Assembly: GCF_018494055.1 (NCBI RefSeq)
Contig: NZ_JABBFQ010000005.1
Span: 156,071 to 220,070, forward strand
Reading direction: 5' to 3'
Source of the DNA: Rosenbergiella epipactidis
Lineage (GTDB): Bacteria; Pseudomonadota; Gammaproteobacteria; Enterobacterales; Enterobacteriaceae
DNA length: 64,000 nucleotides
The position numbers and the translations under genes are program-made. Every line of letters begins with the position of its first letter. The first letter of the stretch is position 1. The notes beneath the pieces are model-generated. The model was not told where the DNA came from and made no database searches. It saw only the letters and a program-made list of their open reading frames with translations. Of this stretch, positions 16,867 to 26,528 are shown in pieces.

Positions 16867-18885
16867 TTACATACAGGGAAGTCCAAGCTTGTCAAAGAAT
16901 GCACGATTACGTTCTTTAGCCGCCTTTACTAACTGGTCGAAACTAATTACTTCGATGTAGGCATGGGATGGCTCGTTGTAACCGAAATAACCCATTCTGT
17001 CAGATGTAATGCGCAGATTGGCTCGGCGACAGCGACGATGCATAGACTCAGTCAGGTCACAAAGCACATAGCAATACCCAGGGATATCGTTGTTGCCGGG
17101 TATTGGACGGCCTGATTTTGTCTTTACTTTTCCCTCTCGAATTCGCTCTAAATAACTAAGAGCCTGATCAATCGGGTCTTTATCTTCACCTTCCCTCATA
17201 TCGTTCCGCATTGGGCGTTTGATCTCTACCACGGTAATAGATGCTAAGGGAAAGCTCTTTTGATCATTAACCAGTAGTGGGTTATCAAACGCTCTTAAAC
17301 TGAGTAAATCCGGTTCCTTTGTCGAATTATTGCCAGTAATCGGCATCGCATTCAGAGTTTTGTCGGAAGCCAAATAGTTGTGAAATGCCAAACGTTCATC
17401 GATCAGCCAAAGATTACAAGAATCCAGAAAAACCTCACTAGAGTCTTTGCGCATGGGCATGATTAACTCATGAATCATATCCTCACGAGCATACTTACCA
17501 TCATCCAGTCGCTCGATGGATTTTTGCAGTAAATCAATAATTACCTTTCGATGGGATACGTAATTGGCAAGGTCTGATTTTTTCAGATCTTCAGCTCTTC
17601 GCAGATACTGGCTTAGCCGTTCCTTGTATTCCTCTACATGCCCCTCATTTTGAGGCTGCATGATTTCATGCCCCTCACTGACTAATTGTCTCTCGACCTC
17701 ATACCACTGAGCATGTAGATGTAACTCTAAGTCTTTGTCCGACTTTTCTGGGTCAACAATGAGCTGTTCTTCTGCAACATAGTGAACAATAGGCCGGTAT
17801 CGGGGTGCATGGCTATTAATAAAATCATCTACGCGTTTACGACCGGCTGAGACATTTTCTGCCAAAACATCTTGTAGATATTCTTTCGTGCGTGCGAGCA
17901 CTGCATCACGAATATCTTTAAAGCTTACTTCGTTGAGCATGTCCTCTACGTTTTCGGCAATATCAAAAGAGATACGCTCGCTGCGTACACGTTCATCTAA
18001 GTAGCCTGAAGACACGTAACAGGTATAGGTAAATTCCCCCGATTCGTCAGATATTTTGCCGTACAAGCCGGAAATTTTTCCTTGAATGGATTCTTCTTTA
18101 ACCAATCTATTAGCTGCACATAAAGCTAACTGATGCTTTTTATTTACCGATGCACGAAACTTGATATGAGTTAGGTCGAAGGCATAATCGCGTATTTTTA
18201 TCGTTTCAAGGAATGCACTGGCGTGCATATGTTCTTCGAGTAAGGAGTCCAGTTCGAAAATCTCACCAGAGTCTTCGACTTGTATCTTTGGTGCACTGCC
18301 CTGACGAACAAAGTACCAGAGCACATGTTCAAGTAGCTGATTAGCTACTGTTAGCCCCTTGGTTGGTACCTGCTTTCGATAACTTTCATCAAATCCCACC
18401 AGTTTGATTTGAGTACCTGGTTGTTGTTCGGTAGCTACCTGAAGATTTTCACTATGAACGCCTAATTTATCGTTAAAGAGAAATACACGCTTTTTTAGAT
18501 AGCCATCTCCATCGCCAAAATGGCTTTCTACTTCGACAAGATCAAACACCTTCAACCACATCAAGCGACCGACACCTCGGCAGCCTTTGTCAATTTTGTG
18601 GTCAGAATCCAGTGTTTCAAATGACTTAAAATTGGTTTCATTAAAACCACAACCATTATCAGTGATGGTGAAACCTACTATATGAGGCAGCGATTTGGTA
18701 TCGAAATCTAAACTCTCCTGAGTAGCGCGATTGATCCGAAGAATAATCTTACCGTTATCGCTATTACCTTTTTCTTCAATAGAGTGAATAGAGTTTACAA
18801 CCGCCTCAAAAATAGGCATCAGGCCGTGACTCTTAGGTAAAGAAGTGTTGCGCAAGCGACCTTTGAGATTGGTCTGTAAACTCAT
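16867..18885 (-). CDS. GHKL (HATPase_c) ATP-binding protein with PD-(D/E)xK-like C-terminus
   Basis: This 672-residue protein has an N-terminal Hsp90/MutL/MORC-type ATPase. The N box is FEAVVNSIHS (Glu27, Asn31), motif G1 is ITDNGCGFNETN (Asp76) and motif G2 is GCRGVGRLMWL (101-111). The middle region is long and largely helical. Near the C-terminus LASITVVEIKRP (ExK at 554-556), then DPIDQALSYLERI, fits motifs of PD-(D/E)xK nucleases. I infer an ATP-gated nuclease or DNA sensor, not tested. It lies 9 bases after hsdS in the same operon, so it probably works with or backs up the Type I restriction enzyme. It has no standard family name that I recognise. Confidence 0.75.
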   Translation of the reverse strand: MSLQTNLKGRLRNTSLPKSHGLMPIFEAVVNSIHSIEEKGNSDNGKIILRINRATQESLDFDTKSLPHIVGFTITDNGCGFNETNFKSFETLDSDHKIDKGCRGVGRLMWLKVFDLVEVESHFGDGDGYLKKRVFLFNDKLGVHSENLQVATEQQPGTQIKLVGFDESYRKQVPTKGLTVANQLLEHVLWYFVRQGSAPKIQVEDSGEIFELDSLLEEHMHASAFLETIKIRDYAFDLTHIKFRASVNKKHQLALCAANRLVKEESIQGKISGLYGKISDESGEFTYTCYVSSGYLDERVRSERISFDIAENVEDMLNEVSFKDIRDAVLARTKEYLQDVLAENVSAGRKRVDDFINSHAPRYRPIVHYVAEEQLIVDPEKSDKDLELHLHAQWYEVERQLVSEGHEIMQPQNEGHVEEYKERLSQYLRRAEDLKKSDLANYVSHRKVIIDLLQKSIERLDDGKYAREDMIHELIMPMRKDSSEVFLDSCNLWLIDERLAFHNYLASDKTLNAMPITGNNSTKEPDLLSLRAFDNPLLVNDQKSFPLASITVVEIKRPMRNDMREGEDKDPIDQALSYLERIREGKVKTKSGRPIPGNNDIPGYCYVLCDLTESMHRRCRRANLRITSDRMGYFGYNEPSHAYIEVISFDQLVKAAKERNRAFFDKLGLPCM

Positions 18886-18894
18886 ATTCGCTCC

Positions 18895-20118
18895 TTACAG
18901 CCCGCCTTTAAAGGCTACATTGAGGATTGATGCTTTTAAGGTGATCAAATCAGAAATCTTTGAATTAACCAATTCCTTTAAAGCTCGATTTTTTTTGCTT
19001 AGCAGATTAACTTTACCTACTAGTTCGATCTGCTTCTCTAGCGGTGGCAACGGTATATCTAAGTTAGAAACCATTACTTTTGTTAAAGCTTGGCGCGTTG
19101 CTCCGCCAGCACCTTGAAACAATAAAGCAGCTTTAAACTTAGGACTAATCAACAAATAATTTAGGTATGCAGAATTTAACTCTTTATTTGGACGAATGAT
19201 GCATACGTGTTGGTTCACGCGAGCGGGCAGAAACTCTACAGGAGCAATACAGCACCTAGCGATTGAGGCTCCGGTAATATTCAATAGAACGTCACCTTCT
19301 TCAACCACTACATTGCTCAACTTTCCAGCTTGGTCATCATCTATGAAAGCTAGTCCTTCTACCTTAAATTCCGAGTCATACACATTAAGGCTGCGTATCA
19401 ATGATATCCCTGATTTCTTATAGGCTTTTTGTCCACCTTTTGGTGTTGCTCCGCTTCCTATCTTACTCGCTAGGGCATATAAAGGTTTCATTGAATAATC
19501 TAAATAGACTTTATCAAATACCTGATCAAGTGAGCTTGTATACAAAGCATCTGCCAGTGTGACGCTCTGTTGCAAATGCTCAATAACGGAACCGATACGG
19601 GCCAGCAGTGCATCGAGCTTTTCCACGATGCGTTTTTGTTCTTCGATGCCCGGAATCGGGATTGGAGCCCTTTTAAGGTTTCCATCAGTAATAGCGGGAT
19701 ATGAAGCACCACCGACATAAGGTTCAATTTGCGCTTGGACGAAATCCGTTATTAAAAAATAAAATAAATAGGCAGATAAAACCTTTTCATTAGCTCTGAA
19801 GACACAGAACCCAGTCGATGCCACTGGTGATCTATATTCATCCCGAACTAATGCTATATTTTTCAAGTTTGGTCGTGTCGTGGCAAATATCACGTCGTTT
19901 AGCTGTACATGCTTTTTCGCTCGTGATGGAGCATCTTTTCCTAAAATTTCCTTTGGGTCTGTAACCATAAATCGATCACAGTCTACAGAGGATATGTCAA
20001 TGTACGTCCATAGCTGATCCGCATTTTTTAACGGATTCAAGTTTTCTGTTTTAACAACAACATCTGCTAACTGTTGCCACTCCCAACCATCCGGTAAATT
20101 ATATAAAACCTGTTCCAT
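18895..20118 (-). CDS. hsdS: Type I restriction-modification specificity subunit S
   Basis: This 407-residue protein has two target-recognition domains. The first begins LPDGWEWQQLADVV and ends PIPGIEEQKRIVEKLDALLARI. The second runs from MKPLYALASKIGSGATPKGG to IPLPPLEKQIELVGKVN. Both end in the typical PxPPLxEQxxIV helix start. HsdS sets the bipartite DNA target for methylation and cleavage. The start lies two bases after the hsdM stop. The target sequence cannot be read from the protein by eye. Confidence 0.95.
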   Translation of the reverse strand: MEQVLYNLPDGWEWQQLADVVVKTENLNPLKNADQLWTYIDISSVDCDRFMVTDPKEILGKDAPSRAKKHVQLNDVIFATTRPNLKNIALVRDEYRSPVASTGFCVFRANEKVLSAYLFYFLITDFVQAQIEPYVGGASYPAITDGNLKRAPIPIPGIEEQKRIVEKLDALLARIGSVIEHLQQSVTLADALYTSSLDQVFDKVYLDYSMKPLYALASKIGSGATPKGGQKAYKKSGISLIRSLNVYDSEFKVEGLAFIDDDQAGKLSNVVVEEGDVLLNITGASIARCCIAPVEFLPARVNQHVCIIRPNKELNSAYLNYLLISPKFKAALLFQGAGGATRQALTKVMVSNLDIPLPPLEKQIELVGKVNLLSKKNRALKELVNSKISDLITLKASILNVAFKGGL

Positions 20119-20120
20119 GG

Positions 20121-21599
20121 TTATTTCTCCGCCAATAGATCTTCAATTTCATCCAACAAGGCAGATACCAGCTTTTCTTTGATGCGGATATGTTTGAGGA
20201 GATCGCGTGGCGCTAAATGCTTGGCATCTTTCTGTTTGGCAGGGTTTTTGGCTGATAGATCATAATCTTCAGCCAGCTTACTGGCCGACACCGTCCACGA
20301 ACGTTCAGTAGCTTTACGGCTCCTATACAGCTCAACAAACTCTTTTAGGTGATCATCGGTGATCGGTTTATTTTTGGTAAGTTTTTGCTCTGGTTCGCAT
20401 TCGTAATACCACACATCGCTAGTACCGCCGCTGCGCTCAAAAAATAGCACATTGGTTTTTACTCCAGAGTAAGGCAAAAACACACCTGCGGGCAGGCTTA
20501 AGATGGTGTGCAAGTTAAGGTTTTCTAGTATCTCTTTTTTGACCTGCTTAAAGGCGCTGTTGGTTTGGAACAGTACACCTTCCGGCACTACTATTGCCGC
20601 TTTGCCCCCACTTTTTAGCGTTTTCATAAAGTGTTGTAAAAACAGTAATTCAGTTGCATTACTCTGGATAGGGAAGTTTTGCTGAATTTGTGATTTTTCT
20701 TTACCACCAAATGGCGGGTTAGCCAGAATAATGTCGTAACGGTCTTTTTCCTGAATATCGCGGATGTTTTGGGTGAGCGTATTACCACGGAACAAGTTGG
20801 GTGACTCGATGCCATGCAAAATCATGTTCATCATGCCCATAACGTAAGCCAGCGAGGTTTTTTCGAAACCAAAGAAGGTATCGCGTTGGATAAAGTCCCA
20901 TTGCTCGGTAGAAAGCGCACTCTTTTTCGCTTTTAAGTGGTCGAAAGCTTCAACTAAGAATCCGCACGAGCCTGCCGCTGCATCGTAAATGGTTTGCCCA
21001 GCTTGTGGGTCAATGGCCTTAATCATGGCTCGTACCACGGGGCGCGGCGTATAAAACTCGCCCGCATAACCTCCGGCATCGCCCATATTTTGCAATAAAC
21101 CTTCATAGACTAGAGACAGTTCAAACATTTCATCACTGGACTGGAAATTCAGTGTATCGATAATATCCAACACTTCACGTAAGGTATGACCAGATGCCAC
21201 CTTGTTGTCTAAATACTGGAAGATGGCACCAATCTTATAGGCGAAGGATTTAAAGTCTGAACCCGTAACGGCGGCGTTGGCAAAGCTTTTTAAGTAAGGG
21301 AATAACTCATTATTAACATAATCAGTTAAATCATCACCCGTGCGAACTTTGTTAATATCTAGCTTGCCCTCAGCGTTTTTCGGGCAGGCCCAATTTGACC
21401 AACGATGTGTTTTATCCAGTACGGGTTTATAGCCTTTACCAGATAGTACCGCTTCGTCTTCTTTTTCAGACTCGTAATCATCTAAAAACTTTAAGAACAA
21501 CACCCAAGAGGTTTGCTCGGTGTAGTGCATAGCACCACTAATGCCATCGTCACGTCGCAGTATGTCGGTAATTCGGTCAATCTTTTGTTGTAGTGACAT
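20121..21599 (-). CDS. hsdM: Type I restriction-modification DNA methyltransferase subunit M
   Basis: This 492-residue protein has an HsdM N-terminal helical domain (residues 1 to about 150), an AdoMet motif DAAAGSCGFLVEAF (206-219; most relatives have DPACGTGGFL) and the N6-adenine catalytic motif NPPFGG (294-299). It also has FYTPRPVVRAM and EGVLFQT. It methylates adenine at the HsdS-defined site. It lies three bases after the AAA/TOPRIM gene and just before hsdS, so M and S are co-produced. Confidence 0.96.
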   Translation of the reverse strand: MSLQQKIDRITDILRRDDGISGAMHYTEQTSWVLFLKFLDDYESEKEDEAVLSGKGYKPVLDKTHRWSNWACPKNAEGKLDINKVRTGDDLTDYVNNELFPYLKSFANAAVTGSDFKSFAYKIGAIFQYLDNKVASGHTLREVLDIIDTLNFQSSDEMFELSLVYEGLLQNMGDAGGYAGEFYTPRPVVRAMIKAIDPQAGQTIYDAAAGSCGFLVEAFDHLKAKKSALSTEQWDFIQRDTFFGFEKTSLAYVMGMMNMILHGIESPNLFRGNTLTQNIRDIQEKDRYDIILANPPFGGKEKSQIQQNFPIQSNATELLFLQHFMKTLKSGGKAAIVVPEGVLFQTNSAFKQVKKEILENLNLHTILSLPAGVFLPYSGVKTNVLFFERSGGTSDVWYYECEPEQKLTKNKPITDDHLKEFVELYRSRKATERSWTVSASKLAEDYDLSAKNPAKQKDAKHLAPRDLLKHIRIKEKLVSALLDEIEDLLAEK

Positions 21600-21602
21600 G
21601 GC

Positions 21603-23372
21603 TTATAGTTTTCCGATAATAAAATTGTACATGTTGGTGATGTCTTCGCTGATTTCTGTAGGCGGAATCAGGTTGATATAGGCTTGGAGCTTGTCAGTAT
21701 CGAGCCCTATACTCTTGGTATTGATCAGAGGGTCGATGACCTTTTTAGCATTCAATCGCCGGATATCGTCGTTGTCACCTGGGTTGTTTGGTTGTAAATG
21801 ATTTCTCTGCGCAATATCAGGGTTGTTGATTGCAGCAAGTACTTTGTAATGCGACAGTACTGTATGTGAAAGCAAGTAATTTTTGATTTCTCGGCGTTTC
21901 CAAGTCAGCAAATAGCAGTTCATTTTCTCTGGACAAGGCAAACCTAAGTCAAATTTATCAGGGTAATCAACTCCAACAACCTTGACACCTTGTGAGTGAA
22001 TGTTAGCTTCTGGCAGCTCGTCTCGATCACATATCATGAACACATTAGTTATTTTACGTGGATGAAGAGCTTCATCTTTTCCGTACACTTCAGCTTTGCA
22101 TACCCTGAGGTATTCCTTCATGTCTCTCAACTCATGTAGCCACTTGATCTTGGAAGCACCAAAGCTGTCCGCCACTGAACTGTAACCAGATGATTTGGCT
22201 ATAGGATTTATTGCGGACAGAGGCTTCCAGTCAAGCCCTTTCTGCTTAGCTAATAACTCAAAAATTTTCCAATCATTATAATAATCAATCAAGCAAATGT
22301 TGTTTAATTTGGAGGCTATTTCTAACTCAACGACTTTACTTTTGGATAAAATTTTTAATCTTTCCAATAACTTTTGAGATTTATGATCATTTTTTATCCG
22401 CCCTTTTTCAACCAAAAACAATGATTCGAAGTCATTCTCAGCGATTGAGTCAACTAAATGAGTTGTGGTTATTACCTTACCCTTAATTTTGCTTAGGATG
22501 TTCCAAAGGAGCTCAACGTTTTTATAGTGCAAGTGTGAGTCAACTTCATCAAACATGAAAAGAGATGAAGTGCCATCAAATAGATCAATTAGTGATGCTA
22601 CGAATAGAAACTGATACTCACCATCACTGAGTAATGAAAATTCAATATTATCAAATAGATAAAGCGAAACTTCAGAAGCTGAAAAGAAATATTCGTTGTA
22701 TGAGCCTTCGATTAGAAATTTTGTGGCATCAATTCTAGAACCATCAAAAATATCAAAAAATTTTTCATTAGTTACTTCTACTTCGGTTGATTTTAAGCCT
22801 TTACCTGTTTCTAGTAGAGCATCAAGGTCGGGAAGTGTTTCAATCTTTTCAAGAAAGGCGTCAAGACGCTGATTAAAAGGTCTTTTTCTTATCGATTGGT
22901 GTTCATAGTCTTTAGCTTCAGCTATCAGGTCTTGTTGTACATTCTTTATGTAAGTATCAGGAACAGATATTTTCAGTCTCAATTTGACTGAAATTTGATC
23001 CTTGAATGCCTTGTGTTTGTTAACAAAATTAAAAACTAAGCCGTTCCTCTTGAATGTGTAGGCGAGAAATGTAAGGAATCGAACATCTTTCTGAGTAAAG
23101 AAAAGGCTAGAAAAATCAATATCGCTTATATCTTTCCTTGTTCGTAAAGAAGTTAGTCTTTGTTCAAAAAAGGAAGAGAAGTTTTCATTTTGTCCCGAAG
23201 TCGCACAGATCAGCTGAAGCATGTCGCTAGGTTCTGCAACCTGCTTTCTAAAGATTGAATGTAAGATACTGGATTTACCGCTACCATTTTCACCAATCAA
23301 GGTCGCTACTTTGTTGATATGTAAGGTCTGTGGCTGATCGTACAGCGGATTAGGTGCTAATGTAAGTTCCAT
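21603..23372 (-). CDS. AAA/ABC-type ATPase with TOPRIM-like C-terminus (OLD/PARIS-like)
   Basis: This 589-residue protein has Walker A GENGSGKSS (27-35), an ABC-type signature LLSDGEYQ (247-254), Walker B LFMFDEVDSH (271-280) and an H-loop TTTH (302-305). The C-terminal part resembles the TOPRIM-like region of OLD or DUF4435 proteins: LIDYYND (361-367) where LVEGxxD is usual, ICDRDE (447-452), and LTWKRREIKNYLL (489-501). The normal metal-binding Glu is replaced by Asp363. The AriA and AriB proteins of PARIS combine similar modules. It is wedged between hsdR (1 base) and hsdM (3 bases), so it belongs to the restriction operon. It may be an abortive-infection module or a guard of the restriction enzyme; this is inference. 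Confidence 0.75.
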   Translation of the reverse strand: MELTLAPNPLYDQPQTLHINKVATLIGENGSGKSSILHSIFRKQVAEPSDMLQLICATSGQNENFSSFFEQRLTSLRTRKDISDIDFSSLFFTQKDVRFLTFLAYTFKRNGLVFNFVNKHKAFKDQISVKLRLKISVPDTYIKNVQQDLIAEAKDYEHQSIRKRPFNQRLDAFLEKIETLPDLDALLETGKGLKSTEVEVTNEKFFDIFDGSRIDATKFLIEGSYNEYFFSASEVSLYLFDNIEFSLLSDGEYQFLFVASLIDLFDGTSSLFMFDEVDSHLHYKNVELLWNILSKIKGKVITTTHLVDSIAENDFESLFLVEKGRIKNDHKSQKLLERLKILSKSKVVELEIASKLNNICLIDYYNDWKIFELLAKQKGLDWKPLSAINPIAKSSGYSSVADSFGASKIKWLHELRDMKEYLRVCKAEVYGKDEALHPRKITNVFMICDRDELPEANIHSQGVKVVGVDYPDKFDLGLPCPEKMNCYLLTWKRREIKNYLLSHTVLSHYKVLAAINNPDIAQRNHLQPNNPGDNDDIRRLNAKKVIDPLINTKSIGLDTDKLQAYINLIPPTEISEDITNMYNFIIGKL

Positions 23373-23373
23373 T

Positions 23374-25689
23374 TCAATTCACATGATAAAGCTGTTGTTG
23401 TAATTGTTTAAAAGCCGCCAGCAAATAGGCTGGATTTCCACCGAATGCTGTTGAGGCGTCTTTAATTGTACCCAATCCTGATAGCTCAATGAGAGCAGGC
23501 AAGCGCTCGCGTGATAACTCCGTGCTGCCGGTTTGTTCATAACGATTGAGCACAAAGTACAAAAACTGCTGAGCCTTTTCTTGCTGATATTGTTCAAAGA
23601 AGGCACTGTTAGTACGTACTTGTTCGGCACGAGCTTTGCGAGTTGACATGGGCTGTTCAAAAGCTAAAAAAGCCAGTAGATCAAAGATATCGCACTCTTC
23701 TGCTTCAAACATACGTCGTAGTGTGGCAAGTTGCTCATTATCAAAACCTGCTTTTACAAGTTTATCGAGCAAAGTTTCGCGCTCGTCTGGGTCTGACCAT
23801 ATCTGCCGCAATTCATCAACCGATTTAAATAACCCTGGTAATTGGGTGATTAGACGCTCAACAAATTCTTGTACTGTGAGAGGTTTACCATACTCATCGA
23901 TATAACGAGTTTCAACGTCAGTCACTTTAAGTTCACGGTGTTTGCCTAGTTTTACTTTTAACCGAGGTCTTGTTGCACCCGGCTCAGGCTCTGAGCCATC
24001 TGTTCCTCCGGGTGGTTCTGGTGTGTAAGGTGGTGGAGTTGGCTCACCAGTACCACCTGGCTCTGGCGCTTCAGGTTCACCATCCCAATCGTTGTCGTAA
24101 AACTTATTGGTTGCACCGCGAAAATCGACGATGGTGAAATAGTCTTTGCCATCAAAAACACGGGTTCCGCGACCGACAATTTGTTTAAACTCCACCATTG
24201 AACCGACGGTTCTATCCAGCACTACGTTACGCACGTTACGGGCATCTACCCCAGTTGTTAACATTTGCGATGAGGTAATTATGGTTGGAATGTCTTTGTC
24301 GTTATCTTGGAACTTTTCCAGTAGCTCGCGGCCGACTTTACCCTCATCACTAGTCACGCGCACACAGTAGTGCGGATCGTTCACTTTTTTGTATTTGTTG
24401 ATCATGTCACGCATGGTCAGTGCATGATTTTGGTTTTCGCAGAAGATGATGGTTTTTTCTAATGGATTGATATTATCCAAAATTACTTTCGCGACCAGTT
24501 CAGTACGCTCATCAACAATAATCTTCTTATCGTAATCTTCTACCTGATAGACATCTTGTCCAGACTCACCTTCGACTACTTGATCATCTTTAGTTAGTAC
24601 AAGTTCGTCTAAGTTAGTGCGTATCCGTTTGACACGATATGGCGTTAAGAAACCATCGTTAATACCATCTTTTAATGAGTATTCAAAAGCGGGGGTACCA
24701 AAGTAGTTGTAGGTATCTACGTTAGCTTCACGTTTTGGTGTAGCTGTTAGGCCAACATGCACCGCACTGCCAAAATGGTCGAGTATAGCTCGCCAAGAGC
24801 CTGTCTCATTGGCACTGCCACGGTGACACTCATCGATCATTACAAGGTCAAAAAAATCACTTGGATACGCTTTGTAATAGCCTTCAATGTTTTCTCTTTC
24901 AGCAATGGCCTGGTAGATAGCAAAAAAGATATGTGCATTAGTGGGCACGACTCCATTCCGCTTGCGAACCTCCTCCCCATTAATTTTAATAAGATCTTTT
25001 TCGTAAGGATTAAATGTATTGATAGCTTGATCTGCCAAAATATTACGATCCGCTAAAAACAAGATTCGAGGTCTACGAGTCCCTGGCGACTCTTTGTTCC
25101 ACCGAAACTGGAACAATTTATGAACAATCTGGAAAGCAATAAAAGTTTTACCTGTACCGGTAGCAAGTGTTAATAGTACTCGTGGTTTGCCTTTACCAAT
25201 AGCATCTGTGGCAGCATGTACCGCTAATTCTTGGTAATAACGCGGCTGCGTCGCGCCTTCTAAATGAAAAGGAATATTACGAAACTGCTGGCCTAGATTC
25301 GAATTAACACCCGCGTAGCGGTTTTCTAGCTCTTGTGGTGTTGGGTAAAATTCGATGTAGTCGCCTTTACCCGTTTCTAAATCGAACTCATAGGTTTGTT
25401 TACCGTTACTTGAATATACAAAGCGAACAAGTAGCTTTTTGGCATAGTCTATGGCTTGCTGAAGACCTTTGGTTGGATGCTCTGATTCTTTCTTCGCTTC
25501 AACTACAGCAAGGTAACGATTATCTTTGTGAAGCAAATAGTCGACGAAACAACGATGACCACGGACACCGCCAGCTAGCTTACGACCATCGGTAAAGTAG
25601 TGTTCCCGAATAATATGGCTAGGAAGCCAGTGGGCGGCACGTAAAGCTGGGTCGATATAGTTCGCCCTAGTATCTGCTTCAGATGCCAT
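23374..25689 (-). CDS. hsdR: Type I restriction endonuclease subunit R (EcoEI-like)
   Basis: This 771-residue protein starts with a PD-(D/E)xK nuclease: FVDYLL (Asp50) and VVEAKKE (Glu64, Lys66). A superfamily-2 helicase motor follows, with ATGTGKT at 176-182, IDECHR at 285-290, GLTATPKR, and a second RecA domain with VGRGTRVFDGKDYFTIVDFRG. A proline-rich linker (PEPGGTGEPTPPPYTPEPPG) leads to a C-terminal EcoEI-type domain that would contact HsdM. It is first in the operon and AT-rich DNA precedes it. Promoter elements are not assignable with confidence. Confidence 0.95.
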   Translation of the reverse strand: MASEADTRANYIDPALRAAHWLPSHIIREHYFTDGRKLAGGVRGHRCFVDYLLHKDNRYLAVVEAKKESEHPTKGLQQAIDYAKKLLVRFVYSSNGKQTYEFDLETGKGDYIEFYPTPQELENRYAGVNSNLGQQFRNIPFHLEGATQPRYYQELAVHAATDAIGKGKPRVLLTLATGTGKTFIAFQIVHKLFQFRWNKESPGTRRPRILFLADRNILADQAINTFNPYEKDLIKINGEEVRKRNGVVPTNAHIFFAIYQAIAERENIEGYYKAYPSDFFDLVMIDECHRGSANETGSWRAILDHFGSAVHVGLTATPKREANVDTYNYFGTPAFEYSLKDGINDGFLTPYRVKRIRTNLDELVLTKDDQVVEGESGQDVYQVEDYDKKIIVDERTELVAKVILDNINPLEKTIIFCENQNHALTMRDMINKYKKVNDPHYCVRVTSDEGKVGRELLEKFQDNDKDIPTIITSSQMLTTGVDARNVRNVVLDRTVGSMVEFKQIVGRGTRVFDGKDYFTIVDFRGATNKFYDNDWDGEPEAPEPGGTGEPTPPPYTPEPPGGTDGSEPEPGATRPRLKVKLGKHRELKVTDVETRYIDEYGKPLTVQEFVERLITQLPGLFKSVDELRQIWSDPDERETLLDKLVKAGFDNEQLATLRRMFEAEECDIFDLLAFLAFEQPMSTRKARAEQVRTNSAFFEQYQQEKAQQFLYFVLNRYEQTGSTELSRERLPALIELSGLGTIKDASTAFGGNPAYLLAAFKQLQQQLYHVN

Positions 25690-25844
25690 CAGGCACCTCC
25701 TTGCTCATTTAATTTATGAATTTAAATCAATTAACTATTCGTTGAATCTTTTTATCAAAATTAATGCAAAAAATTTGGTCTAGATACAAACTAACCATAC
25801 AAATAGTTCCGTCAGTTTTTTTATCATTGTATAATGTATTACTG

Positions 25845-26147
25845 TTATTTTTCCTTTAATTGGCTCACCAACCTTAATTTTTCTTCTTCATCAAGCCTTT
25901 CAAACAGACAAACCAATTCTGCGCTCAACTCATCTTCACAGAAAAAATAACTCACAGGCACGCTAAGTTCTGTTGCTAATTTCCTAAGCATCTCCACATC
26001 AGGAAGATGTCGACCTTTTTCATAGTGATTCATTCGACCACTTGCTGAACCTTCATCCATACCCGCTCTTATCCCAAGTTTCTTCTGGGATAATCCTGAT
26101 TTTTTTCGGGCTTTTTTTAGTCTTTCTGGTAGAGGATTATTGTACAA
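25845..26147 (-). CDS. XRE-family HTH transcriptional regulator
   Basis: This 100-residue protein has one helix-turn-helix domain: LPERLKKARKKSGLSQKKLG, then RMNHYEKGRHLPDVEMLRKL and a short acidic tail, EDELSAELVCLFERLDEEEK. The only in-frame start at this end is TTG, with a weak ribosome binding site. It lies 155 bases upstream of hsdR on the same strand and is a likely controller of the restriction operon, but this is inferred from position only. Confidence 0.8.
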   Translation of the reverse strand: MYNNPLPERLKKARKKSGLSQKKLGIRAGMDEGSASGRMNHYEKGRHLPDVEMLRKLATELSVPVSYFFCEDELSAELVCLFERLDEEEKLRLVSQLKEK

Positions 26148-26528
26148 AACTTTTTCATCTTTTTATGCTCTTTTGCTTAGATTGTCTAAGTTTCTCGCAC
26201 TACTGTATACTTATAAATCCTAAGTAAAAGGGTTATGAGTCGTATTATGCACCCGAAGAAGATATTCAACATATAGGTTAAATTTTTACAGGTACTCTAC
26301 CCGTTCACAAAAATTATCTAATGAAACTTGAGCTGATTGATACTGTGAAAATTTGATGGAACTAGATAACGAGAGAGAAAGAGGCTTGATTAATAAGGTA
26401 ATACATCGATTAAAAATGCAGAGCCGAGTCCACGCTAAAGGATGTAAAGCCGCTCGCTATTGCTGAGTACGCACTAGAAACCTACAAAGAGCTTTTACAA
26501 AAAGTCCCATTGAGAAAACAAGCTTCAT
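26148..26528. other. Right edge of the island, gene remnants only
   Basis: No complete gene is seen. Short open stretches, such as one ending LAIAEYALETYKELLQ..KQAS with its stop at 26528-26530, look like the tail of a lost coding sequence. I could not assign it. The stretch lies between the XRE gene and the glmS terminator, where Tn7-like and other elements integrate in many genomes. No Tn7-type end sequence was recognised. Confidence 0.4.
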
